From: Toxonevra muliebris | Taxonomy: Eukaryota > Arthropoda > Insecta > Diptera > Pallopteridae | Assembly (NCBI GenBank): GCA_963691655.1 | Contig: CAVNUY010000056.1 | Location: 1-64,000 of the forward strand | Direction of reading: 5' to 3' | DNA length: 64,000 bases | In this document: positions 52,701-64,000 of the stretch, one piece after another | Layout: every line of letters begins with the position of its first letter | Numbering within the stretch: the first letter of the stretch is position 1 | Notes under the pieces: model-generated | What the model saw: the letters and a program-made list of their open reading frames with translations, nothing else | Databases searched by the model: none | Told to the model about the DNA's origin: nothing | Position numbers and translations under genes: made by a program

Positions 52701-54515
52701 TTTAATTTCGAATTTTAATTTCGAATTTTAATTTCGAATTTTAATTTCGAATTTTAATTTCGAATTTTAATTTCGAATTTTAATTTCGAATTTTAATTTC
52801 GAATTTTAATTTCGAATTTCAATTTCGAATTTTAATTTCGAATTTTAATTTCAAATTTTAATTCCGAATTTTAATTTCGAATTTTAATTTCGAATTTTAA
52901 TTTCGAATTTTAATTCCGAATTTTAATTTCGAATTTTAATTTCGAATTTTAATTTCGAATTTCAATTTCGAATTTTAATTTCGAATTTTAATTTCGAATT
53001 TTAATTTCGAATTTTAATTTCGAATTTTAATTTCGAATTTTAATTTCGAATTTTAATTTCGAATTTTAATTTCGAATTTTATTTTCAAATTTTAATTTCG
53101 AATTTTAATTTAAAATTTTAATTTAAAATTTTAATTTAGAATTTAAATTTCGAATTTGAATTTCGAATTTCAATTTCGAATTTTAATTTCGAATTTTAAT
53201 TTCGAATTTTAATTTCGAATTTTAATTTCGAATTTTAATTTCGAATTTTAATTTCGAATTTTAATTTCAAATTTTAATTTCGAATTTCAATTTCGAATTT
53301 TAATTTCGAATTTTAATTTCGAATTTTAATTTCGAATTTTGATTTCGAATTTTAATTCCGAATTTTAATTTCGAATTTTAATTCCGGATTTTAAGTTCGA
53401 ATTTTAATTTCGAATTTTAATTCCGAATTTTAATTTCGAATTTTAATTTCGAATTTTAATTTCGAATTTTAATTCCGAATTTTAATTTCGAATTTTAATT
53501 TCGAATTTTAATTTCGAATTTTAATTTCGAATTTTAATTTCGAATTTTAATCGAATTTTAATTTCGAATTTCAATTTCGAATTTTAATTTCGAATTTTAA
53601 TTCTGAATTTTATTTTCGAATTTAAATTCCGAATTTTAATTTCGAATTTTAATTTCGAATTTTAATTTCGAATTTTAACTTCGAATTTTAATTCCGAATT
53701 TTAATTTCGAATTTAAATTCCGAATTTTAATTTCGAATTTTAATTCGAATTTTAATTTCGAATTTTAATTCGAATTTTAATTTCGAATTTTAATTTCGAA
53801 TTTCAATTTCGAATTTTAATTCCGAATTTTAATTTCGAATTTAAATTCCGAATTTTAATTTCGAATTTTATTTCCGAATTTTAATTTCTAATTTTAATTT
53901 CGAATTTTAATTTCGAATTTTAATTTCGAATTTTAATTTCGAATTTCAATTTCGAATTTTAATTTCGAGTTTCAATTTCGAATTTTAATTTCGAATTTTA
54001 ATTTCGAATTTCAATTTCGAATTTTAATTTCGAATTTTAATTTCGAATTTTAATTTCGAATTTTAATTTAAAATTTAAATTTAAAATTTTAATTTCGAAT
54101 TTTAATTTCGAATTTTAATTTCGAAATTTAATTTCGAATTTGAATTTCGAATTTCAATTTCGAATTTTAATTTCGAATTTTAATTTCGAATTTTAATTTC
54201 GAATTTTAATTTCGAATTTTAATTTCGAATTTTAATTTCAAATTTTAATTTCGAATTTCAATTTCGAATTTTAATTTCGAATTTTAATTTCGAATTTTAA
54301 TTTCGAATTTTGATTTCGAATTTTAATTCCGAATTTTAATTTCGAATTTTAATTCCGGATTTTAAGTTCGAATTTTAATTCCGAATTTTAATTTCAAATT
54401 TCAATTCCGAATTTTAATTTCGAATTTTAATTTCGAATTTTAATTTTGAATTTCAATTTCGAATTTTAATTTCGAATTTTAATTTCGAATTTTAATTTCG
54501 AATTTTAATTTCTAA

Positions 54516-54704
54516 TTGCAATTTCAAATTTTAATTTCGAATTTCAATTTCGAATTTCAATTTCGAATTTCAATTTCGAATTTTAATTTCGAACTTGAAT
54601 TTCGAATTTTTTATTTCGAATTTCAATTTCAAATTTTAATTTCGAATTTCAATTTCGAATTTCAATTTCGAATTTTAATTTCGAACTTGAATTTCGAATT
54701 TTAA
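54516..54704 (+). other. Stop-free run of satellite units, not a gene
   Basis: This is a 62-codon open stretch that starts at a TTG codon and has no ATG. Its translation is a low-complexity 13-residue periodicity of N, F, E, Q, R, I, L and S, as expected when a 13-bp repeat is read through 39-bp cycles. It stays open because units with CAA instead of TAA, TTGAA units (GAACTTGAA at 54,591) and one 14-bp unit near 54,605 remove or shift the stops. Sister copies at 35.75-35.95, 44.9-45.1, 60.45-60.64 and 63.66-63.84 kb lack the TTG start and the 14-bp unit. I do not consider it coding. Confidence 0.9.
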
Positions 54705-55254
54705 TTTCGAATTTTAATTTCGAATTTTAATTTCGAATTTAAATTCCGAATTTTAATTTCGAATTTTAATTTCGAATTTTAATTTCGAATTTTAATTTCG
54801 AATTTAAATTTCGAATTTTAATTTCGAATTTCAATTTCGAATTTTAATTTCGAATTTTAATTTCGAATTTTAATTTCGAATTTTAATTTCGAATTTTAGT
54901 TTCGAATTTTAATTTCGAATTTTAATTCCGAATTTTAATTTCGAATTTTAATTTCGAATTTTAATTTCGAATTTTAATTCCGAATTTTAATTTCGAATTT
55001 TAATTTCGAATTTTAATTTCGAATTTTATTTCCGAATTTTAATTTCTAATTTTAATTTCGAATTTTAATTTCGAATTTTAATTTCGAATTTTAATTCCGA
55101 ATTTCAATTTCGAATTTTAATTCCGAATTTTAGTTTCGAATTTAAATTCCGAATTTTAATTTCGAATTTTAATTTCGAATTTTGATTTCGAATTTTAATT
55201 TCGAATTTTAATTTCGAATTTTAATTTCGAATTTCAATTTCGAATTTTAATTTC

Positions 55255-55610
55255 GAATTTTATTTCCGAATTTTAATTTCTAATTTTAATTTCGAATTTT
55301 AATTTCGAATTTTAATTTCGAATTTAAATTTCGAATTCTAATTCCGAATTTCAATTTCGAATTTTAATTCCGAATTTTAGTTTCGAATTTAAATTCCGAA
55401 TTTTAATTTCGAATTTTAATTTCGAATTTTGATTTCGAATTTTAATTTCGAATTTTAATTTCGAATTTTATTTCCGAATTTTAATTTCTAATTTTAATTT
55501 AGAATTTTAATTTCGAATTTTAATTTCGAATTTAAATTTCGAATTTTAATTCCGAATTTTAATTTCGAATTTAAATTCCGAATTTTAATTTCGAATTTTA
55601 ATTTCGAATT
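55255..55610 (-). repeat. Triplicated module, copy 2
   Basis: The GAATTTTATTTCC pair lies at 55,255 and 55,463, with a third such unit upstream at 55,021 that also has a partner at +2,769 bp (57,790). A private GAATTCTAATTCC variant near 55,335 distinguishes it. Confidence 0.8.
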
Positions 55611-58023
55611 TTAATTTCGAATTTTAATTTCGAATTTTAATTTCGAATTTTAATTTCGAATTTTAATTCCGAATTTTAATTTCGAATTTTAATTTCGAAT
55701 TTTAATTTCGAATTTCAATTTCGAATTTTAATTTCGAATTTTAATTTCGAATTTTAATTTCGAATTTTAATTTCGAATTTTAATTTCGAATTTTAATTTC
55801 GAATTTTAATTTCGAATTTTAATTTCGAATTTTATTTTCAAATTTTAATTTCGAATTTTAATTTAGAATTTTAATTTCGAATTTCAATTTCGAATTTCAA
55901 TTTCGAATTTTAATTTCGAACTTGAATTTCGAATTTTAATTTCGAATTTTAATTTCGAATTTTAATTTCGAATTTAAATTCCGAATTTTAATTTCGAATT
56001 TTAATTTCGAATTTTAATTTCGAATTTTAATTTCGAATTTAAATTTCGAATTTTATTTCCGAATTTCAATTTCGAATTTTAATTTCGAATTTTATTTCCG
56101 AATTTTAATTTCTAATTTTAATTTCGAATTTTAATTTCGAATTTTAATTTCGAATTTCAATTTCGAATTTTAATTTCGAATTTTAATTTCAAATTTTAAT
56201 TCCGAATTTTAATTTCGAATTTTAATTTCGAATTTTAATTTCGAATTTTAATTCCGAATTTTAATTTCGAATTTTAATTTCGAATTTTAATTTCGAATTT
56301 CAATTTCGAATTTTAATTTCGAATTTTAATTTCGAATTTTAATTTCGAATTTTAATTTCGAATTTTAATTTCGAATTTTAATTTCGAATTTTAATTTCGA
56401 ATTTTATTTTCAAATTTTAATTTCGAATTTTAATTTAAAATTTTAATTTAAAATTTTAATTTAGAATTTAAATTTCGAATTTCAATTTCGAATTTTAATT
56501 TCGAATTTTAATTTCGAATTTTAATTTCGAAATTTAATTTCGAATTTGAATTTCGAATTTCAATTTCGAATTTTAATTTCGAATTTTAATTTCGAATTTT
56601 AATTTCGAATTTTAATTTCGAATTTTAATTTCGAATTTTAATTTCGAATTTTAATTTCGAATTTTAATTTCGAATTTTAATTTCGAATTTTAATTTCGAA
56701 TTTCAATTTCGAATTTTAATTTCGAATTTTAATTTCAAATTTTAATTCCGAATTTTAATTTCGAATTTTAATTTCGAATTTTAATTTCGAATTTTAATTT
56801 CGAATTTTAATTTCGAATTTTAATTTCGAATTTTAATTTCGAATTTTAATTTCGAATTTTAATTTCGAATTTCAATTTCGAATTTTAATTTCGAATTTTA
56901 ATTTCAAATTTTAATTCCGAATTTTAATTTCGAATTTTAATTTCGAATTTTAATTTCGAATTTTAATTCCGAATTTTAATTTCGAATTTTAATTTCGAAT
57001 TTTAATTTCGAATTTCAATTTCGAATTTTAATTTCGAATTTTAATTTCGAATTTTAATTTCGAATTTTAATTTCGAATTTTAATTTCGAATTTTAATTTC
57101 GAATTTTAATTTCGAATTTTAATTTCGAATTTTATTTTCAAATTTTAATTTCGAATTTTAATTTAAAATTTTAATTTAAAATTTTAATTTAGAATTTAAA
57201 TTTCGAATTTCAATTTCGAATTTTAATTTCGAATTTTAATTTCGAATTTTAATTTCGAAATTTAATTTCGAATTTGAATTTCGAATTTCAATTTCGAATT
57301 TTAATTTCGAATTTTAATTTCGAATTTTAATTTCGAATTTTAATTTCGAATTTTAATTTCGAATTTTAATTTCGAATTTTAATTTCAAATTTTAATTTCG
57401 AATTTCAATTTCGAATTTTAATTTCGAATTTTAATTTCGAATTTTAATTTCGAATTTTGATTTCGAATTTTAATTCCGAATTTTAATTTCGAATTTTAAT
57501 TCCGGATTTTAAGTTCGAATTTTAATTTCGAATTTTAATTCCGAATTTTAATTTCGAATTTTAATTTCGAATTTTAATTTCGAATTTTAATTCCGAATTT
57601 TAATTTCGAATTTTAATTTCGAATTTTAATTTCGAATTTTAATTTCGAATTTTAATTTCGAATTTTAGTTTCGAATTTTAATTTCGAATTTTAATTCCGA
57701 ATTTTAATTTCGAATTTTAATTTCGAATTTTAATTTCGAATTTTAATTCCGAATTTTAATTTCGAATTTTAATTTCGAATTTTAATTTCGAATTTTATTT
57801 CCGAATTTTAATTTCTAATTTTAATTTCGAATTTTAATTTCGAATTTTAATTTCGAATTTTAATTCCGAATTTCAATTTCGAATTTTAATTCCGAATTTT
57901 AGTTTCGAATTTAAATTCCGAATTTTAATTTCGAATTTTAATTTCGAATTTTGATTTCGAATTTTAATTTCGAATTTTAATTTCGAATTTTAATTTCGAA
58001 TTTCAATTTCGAATTTTAATTTC

Positions 58024-58380
58024 GAATTTTATTTCCGAATTTTAATTTCTAATTTTAATTTCGAATTTTAATTTCGAATTTTAATTTCGAATTTAAATTT
58101 CGAATTTTAATTCCGAATTTCAATTTCGAATTTTAATTCCGAATTTTAGTTTCGAATTTAAATTCCGAATTTTAATTTCGAATTTTAATTTCGAATTTTG
58201 ATTTCGAATTTTAATTTCGAATTTTAATTTCGAATTTTATTTCCGAATTTTAATTTCTAATTTTAATTTAGAATTTTAATTTCGAATTTTAATTTCGAAT
58301 TTAAATTTCGAATTTTAATTCCGAATTTTAATTTCGAATTTAAATTCCGAATTTTAATTTCGAATTTTAATTTCGAATTT
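58024..58380 (-). repeat. Triplicated module, copy 3
   Basis: The GAATTTTATTTCC pair lies at 58,024 and 58,232, exactly 2,769 bp (213 units) after copy 2. Both copies lead into an AATTTAGAATTTT unit and then a long run of plain units. Confidence 0.8.
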
Positions 58381-61300
58381 TAATTTCGAATTTTAATTTC
58401 GAATTTTAATTTCGAATTTTAATTTCGAATTTTAATTTCGAATTTTAATTTCGAATTTTAATTTCGAATTTTAATTTCGAATTTTAATTTCGAATTTCAA
58501 TTTCGAATTTTAATTTCGAATTTTAATTTCAAATTTTAATTCCGAATTTTAATTTCGAATTTTAATTTCGAATTTTAATTTCGAATTTTAATTCCGAATT
58601 TTAATTTCGAATTTTAATTTCGAATTTTAATTTCGAATTTCAATTTCGAATTTTAATTTCGAATTTTAATTTCGAATTTTAATTTCGAATTTTAATTTCG
58701 AATTTTAATTTCGAATTTTAATTTCGAATTTTAATTTCGAATTTTAATTTCGAATTTTATTTTCAAATTTTAATTTCGAATTTTAATTTAAAATTTTAAT
58801 TTAAAATTTTAATTTAGAATTTAAATTTCGAATTTCAATTTCGAATTTTAATTTCGAATTTTAATTTCGAATTTTAATTTCGAAATTTAATTTCGAATTT
58901 GAATTTCGAATTTCAATTTCGAATTTTAATTTCGAATTTTAATTTCGAATTTTAATTTCGAATTTTAATTTCGAATTTTAATTTCGAATTTTAATTTCGA
59001 ATTTTAATTTCAAATTTTAATTTCGAATTTCAATTTCGAATTTTAATTTCGAATTTTAATTTCGAATTTTAATTTCGAATTTTGATTTCGAATTTTAATT
59101 CCGAATTTTAATTTCGAATTTTAATTCCGGATTTTAAGTTCGAATTTTAATTTCGAATTTTAATTCCGAATTTTAATTTCGAATTTTAATTTCGAATTTT
59201 AATTTCGAATTTTAATTCCGAATTTTAATTTCGAATTTTAATTTCGAATTTTAATTTCGAATTTTAATTTCGAATTTTAATTTCGAATTTTAATCGAATT
59301 TTAATTTCGAATTTCAATTTCGAATTTTAATTTCGAATTTTAATTCTGAATTTTATTTTCGAATTTAAATTCCGAATTTTAATTTCGAATTTTAATTTCG
59401 AATTTTAATTTCGAATTTTAACTTCGAATTTTAATTCCGAATTTTAATTTCGAATTTAAATTCCGAATTTTAATTTCGAATTTTAATTTCGAATTTTAAT
59501 TTCGAATTTTAATTCGAATTTTAATTTCGAATTTTAATTCGAATTTTAATTTCGAATTTTAATTTCGAATTTCAATTTCGAATTTTAATTCCGAATTTTA
59601 ATTCCGAATTTTAATTTCGAATTTAAATTCCGAATTTTAATTTCGAATTTTATTTCCGAATTTTAATTTCTAATTTTAATTTCGAATTTTAATTTCGAAT
59701 TTTAATTTCGAATTTCAATTTCGAATTTTAATTTCGAGTTTCAATTTCGAATTTTAATTTCGAATTTTAATTTCGAATTTCAATTTCGAATTTAAATTTC
59801 GAATTTTAATTTCGAATTTTAATTTCGAATTTTAATTTAAAATTTAAATTTAAAATTTTAATTTCGAATTTTAATTTCGAATTTTAATTTCGAAATTTAA
59901 TTTCGAATTTGAATTTCGAATTTCAATTTCGAATTTTAATTTCGAATTTTAATTTCGAATTTTAATTTCGAATTTTAATTTCGAATTTTAATTTCGAATT
60001 TTAATTTCAAATTTTAATTTCGAATTTCAATTTCGAATTTTAATTTCGAATTTTAATTTCGAATTTTAATTTCGAATTTTGATTTCGAATTTTAATTCCG
60101 AATTTTAATTTCGAATTTTAATTCCGGATTTTAAGTTCGAATTTTAATTCCGAATTTTAATTTCGAATTTCAATTTCGAATTTCAATTTCGAATTTTATT
60201 TTCGAATTTCAATTTCGAATTTTAATTTCGAATTTTAATTTCGAATTTTAATTTCGAATTCTAATTTCGAATTTCAATTTCGAATTTTAATTTCGAATTT
60301 TGATTTCGAATTTAATTTCGAATTTTAATTTCGAATTTCAATTCCGAATTTTAATTTCGAATTTTAATTTCGAATTTTAATTTTGAATTTCAATTTCGAA
60401 TTTTAATTTCGAATTTTAATTTCGAATTTTAATTTCGAATTTTAATTTCTAATTTCAATTTCAAATTTTAATTTCGAATTTCAATTTCGAATTTCAATTT
60501 CGAATTTCAATTTCGAATTTTAATTTCGAACTTGAATTTCGAATTTTAATTTCGAATTTCAATTTCAAATTTTAATTTCGAATTTCAATTTCGAATTTCA
60601 ATTTCGAATTTTAATTTCGAACTTGAATTTCGAATTTTAATTTCGAATTTTAATTTCGAATTTTAATTTCGAATTTAAATTCCGAATTTTAATTTCGAAT
60701 TTTAATTTCGAATTTTAATTTCGAATTTTAATTTCGAATTTAAATTTCGAATTTTAATTTCGAATTTCAATTTCGAATTTTAATTTCGAATTTTAATTTC
60801 GAATTTTAATTTCGAATTTTAATTTCGAATTTTAGTTTCGAATTTTAATTTCGAATTTTAATTCCGAATTTTAATTTCGAATTTTAATTTCGAATTTTAA
60901 TTTCGAATTTTAATTCCGAATTTTAATTTCGAATTTTAATTTCGAATTTTAATTTCGAATTTTATTTCCGAATTTTAATTTCTGATTTTAATTTCGAATT
61001 TTAATTTCGAATTTTAATTTCGAATTTAAATTTCGAATTTTAATTTCGAATTTCAATTTCGAATTTTAATTTCGAATTTTAATTTCTAATTTTAATTTCT
61101 AATTTTAATTTCGAATTTTAATTTCGAATTTTAATTTCGAATTTAAATTTCGAATTTTAATTTCGAATTTCAATTTCGAATTTTAATTTCAAATTTTAAT
61201 TTCGAATTTTAATTTCGAATTTTAATTTCGAATTTTAATTTCGAATTTTAGTTTCGAATTTTAATTTCGAATTTTAATTCCGAATTTTAATTTCGAATTT

Positions 61301-64000
61301 TAATTTCGAATTTTAATTTCGAATTTTAATTCCGAATTTTAATTTCGAATTTTAATTTCGAATTTTAATTTCGAATTTTAATTTCGAATTTTAATTTCGA
61401 ATTTTAATTTCGAATTTTAATTTCGAGTTTCAATTTCGAATTTTAATTTCTAATTTTAATTTCGAATTTTAATTTCGAATTTAAATTCCGAATTTTAATT
61501 TCGAATTTTAATTTCGAATTTTAATTTCGAATTTTAATTTCGAATTTAAATTTCGAATTTTAATTTCGAATTTTAATTTCGAATTTCAATTTCGAATTTT
61601 AATTTCGAATTTTAATTTCGAATTTAAATTTCGAATTTTAATTTCGAATTTTAATTTCGAATTTCAATTTCGAATTTTAATTTCGAATTTTAATCGAATT
61701 TTAATTTTGAATTTTAATTCCGAATTTCAATTTCGAATTTTAATTCCGAATTTTAGTTTCGAATTTAAATTCCGAATTTTAATTTCGAATTTTAATTTCG
61801 AATTTTAATTTCGAATTTTAATTTCGAATTTTAATTTCGAATTTTAATTTCGAATTTCAATTTCGAATTTTAATTTCGAATTTTATTTCCGAATTTTAAT
61901 TTCTAATTTTAATTTCGAATTTTAATTTCGAATTTTAATTTCGAATTTAAATTTCGAATTTTAATTCCGAATTTTAATTTCGAATTTAAATTCCGAATTT
62001 TAATTTCGAATTTTAATTTCGAATTTTAATTTCGAATTTTAATTTCGAATTTTAATTTCGAATTTTAATTTCGAATTTTAATTTCGAATTTTAATTTCGA
62101 ATTTTAATTTCGAATTTTAATTTCGAATTTCAATTTCGAATTTTAATTTCGAATTTTAATTTCGAATTTTAATTTCAAATTTTAATTCCGAATTTTAATT
62201 TCGAATTTTAATTTCGAATTTTAATTTCGAATTTTAATTCCGAATTTTAATTTCGAATTTTAATTTCGAATTTTAATTTCGAATTTCAATTTCGAATTTT
62301 AATTTCGAATTTTAATTTCGAATTTTAATTTCGAATTTAAATTTCGAATTTTAATTCCGAATTTTAATTTCGAATTTTAATTTCGAATTTTAATTCGAAT
62401 TTTAATTTCGAATTTTAATTCGAATTTTAATTTCGAATTTTAATTTCGAATTTCAATTTCGAATTTTAATTCCGAATTTTAATTCCGAATTTTAATTTCG
62501 AATTTAAATTCCGAATTTTAATTTCGAATTTTAATTTCGAATTTTAATTTCGAATTTTAATTCCGAATTTTAATTTCGAATTTTAATTTCGAATTTTAAT
62601 TTCGAATTTTAATTTCGAATTTTAATTTCGAATTTTAATTTCGAATTTCAATTTCGAATTTTAATTTCGAATTTCAATTTCGAATTTTAATTTCGAATTT
62701 TAATTCTGAATTTTATTTTCGAATTTAAATTCCGAATTTTAATTTCGAATTTTAATTTCGAATTTTAATTTCGAATTTTAACTTCGAATTTTAATTCCGA
62801 ATTTTAATTTCGAATTTAAATTCCGAATTTTAATTTCGAATTTTAATTTCGAATTTTAATTTCGAATTTTAATTCGAATTTTAATTTCGAATTTTAATTT
62901 CGAATTTTAATTTCGAATTTCAATTTCGAATTTTAATTTCGAGTTTCAATTTCGAATTTTAATTTCGAATTTTAATTTCGAATTTCAATTTCGAATTTTA
63001 ATTTCGAATTTTAATTTCGAATTTTAATTTCGAATTTTAATTTAAAATTTAAATTTAAAATTTTAATTTCGAATTTTAATTTCGAATTTTAATTTCGAAA
63101 TTTAATTTCGAATTTGAATTTCGAATTTCAATTTCGAATTTTAATTTCGAATTTTAATTTCGAATTTTAATTTCGAATTTTAATTTCGAATTTTAATTTC
63201 GAATTTTAATTTCAAATTTTAATTTCGAATTTCAATTTCGAATTTTAATTTCGAATTTTAATTTCGAATTTTAATTTCGAATTTTGATTTCGAATTTTAA
63301 TTCCGAATTTTAATTTCGAATTTTAATTCCGGATTTTAAGTTCGAATTTTAATTCCGAATTTTAATTTCGAATTTCAATTTCGAATTTCAATTTCGAATT
63401 TTATTTTCGAATTTCAATTTCGAATTTTAATTTCGAATTTTAATTTCGAATTTTAATTTCGAATTCTAATTTCGAATTTCAATTTCGAATTTTAATTTCG
63501 AATTTTGATTTCGAATTTAATTTCGAATTTTAATTTCGAATTTCAATTCCGAATTTTAATTTCGAATTTTAATTTCGAATTTTAATTTTGAATTTCAATT
63601 TCGAATTTTAATTTCGAATTTTAATTTCGAATTTTAATTTCGAATTTTAATTTCTAATTTCAATTTCAAATTTTAATTTCGAATTTCAATTTCGAATTTC
63701 AATTTCGAATTTCAATTTCGAATTTTAATTTCGAACTTGAATTTCGAATTTTAATTTCGAATTTCAATTTCAAATTTTAATTTCGAATTTCAATTTCGAA
63801 TTTCAATTTCGAATTTTAATTTCGAACTTGAATTTCGAATTTTAATTTCGAATTTTAATTTCGAATTTTAATTTCGAATTTAAATTCCGAATTTTAATTT
63901 CGAATTTTAATTTCGAATTTTAATTTCGAATTTTAATTTCGAATTTAAATTTCGAATTTTAATTTCGAATTTCAATTTCGAATTTTAATTTCGAATTTTA

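Larger units (their letters stand above)
7879..64000 (-). repeat. 13-bp satellite array, inverted block (GAATTTTAATTTC)
   Basis: This is the same 13-bp satellite in reverse-complement orientation, running to the window end. The variants are exact complements of those in the forward block: GAATTTCAATTTC, GAATTTAAATTTC, GAATTTTAATTCC, GAAGTTTAATTTC and GAGTTTTAATTTC. Unlike the forward block it contains off-register units of 6, 7, 11, 12 and 14 bp, mostly beyond 9.5 kb. The plus strand has TAA in nearly every unit and the minus strand has TAA in ATTAAAA, so both strands are closed to translation. No unique sequence, RNA gene or mobile element is seen anywhere in these 56 kb. Confidence 0.97.
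49931..64000 (-). repeat. Mosaic terminal subarray of the inverted block
   Basis: Markers of the 33-50 kb modules recur here in reshuffled order: CCGGATTTTAAG at 53,387, 54,358, 57,505, 59,130, 60,127 and 63,332; GAACTTGAA at 54,591, 55,918, 60,528 and 63,733; pairs of CpG-less AAAATTTT units near 53.1, 54.07, 56.43, 57.17, 58.79, 59.83 and 63.05 kb; and frequent TTTATTTCCG followed by TTCTAATTTT. Measured offsets include 728, 1,168, 2,769, 2,909, 3,205 and 5,743-5,937 bp. No unique sequence is seen, and the array continues past the window end. Confidence 0.75.

Noticed and set aside
54516..54704. Small protein-coding gene
   Set aside because: It starts at TTG, has a low-complexity 13-residue period that follows from the DNA repeat, and sister copies do not keep the frame.
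1..64000. CRISPR array
   Set aside because: Units are only 13 bp and contiguous, with no spacers of unique sequence and no cas genes. The period and scale are those of satellite DNA.
1..64000. Telomeric repeat array
   Set aside because: There is no G-rich strand and no TTAGGG-like motif, polarity flips at 7,878, and the unit is A+T-rich. None of this fits known telomere repeats.
1..64000. CENP-B box
   Set aside because: TTCG is present in every unit, but the second CG lies 13 bp on (11 in rare short units) and the flanking CGGG and A positions of the box do not match.
1..64000. TATA boxes, origins or Rho-independent terminators
   Set aside because: AT-rich strings that look like such elements occur in every unit. 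There is no gene, GC stem or unique context to give any of them meaning.
1..64000. tRNA, rRNA, transposon or LTR sequences within the array
   Set aside because: I read through the window for interruptions of the 13-bp pattern. The largest departures are single odd-length units of 6-14 bp, too small for any such insertion.

Overview
The whole 64-kb window is one uninterrupted satellite DNA array. I see no unique sequence, gene, RNA gene, mobile element or CRISPR array on either strand. The unit is 13 bp (GAAATTAAAATTC, or its complement GAATTTTAATTTC), about 85% A+T, with one CpG in a TTCGAA context at nearly every unit junction. About 4,900 units fit in the window. Pure short-period satellite on this scale points to eukaryotic heterochromatin (centromeric, pericentromeric or similar). 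Nothing in the sequence identifies the species.

Coding is structurally excluded. Both strands carry one TAA per unit, and 13 mod 3 = 1, so each frame meets a stop about every 39 bp. The only longer open stretch (54,516-54,704) is a run of stop-less unit variants and is not a gene.

Layout: (1) 1-7,878, units read GAAATTAAAATTC, and every internal duplication offset I measured is an exact multiple of 13. (2) At 7,878/7,879 the orientation flips without leaving the 13-bp register, and all of 7,879-64,000 reads GAATTTTAATTTC. The unit-variant order left of the flip (6,748-7,124) is mirrored to its right (7,918-8,281) across a 793-bp spacer, so the flip is an inversion within related higher-order repeat material. 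(3) To the right, a variant-rich subarray (type A, 7.9-10.5 kb), a more uniform subarray rich in GAATTTTAATTCC (type B, 10.5-15.8 kb), type A again (15.8-21.1 kb) and type B again (21.1-29.3 kb) alternate. (4) 29.3-47.5 kb is a 9,138-bp tandem duplication whose rare markers line up without a net indel, followed by a partial further copy to about 49.9 kb. (5) 49.9-64 kb is a mosaic of smaller duplications (1,168, 728, 2,769, 2,909, 3,205 and 5.7-5.9 kb offsets) sharing the markers of block 4.

Several levels are therefore nested: a 6+7-bp half-unit, the 13-bp unit, variant-defined modules of 0.1-1.2 kb, and segmental duplications of 3-11 kb. This is the expected product of unequal exchange or replication-based amplification. 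All offsets come from marker positions read by eye. Block edges are approximate, and no alignment was run.
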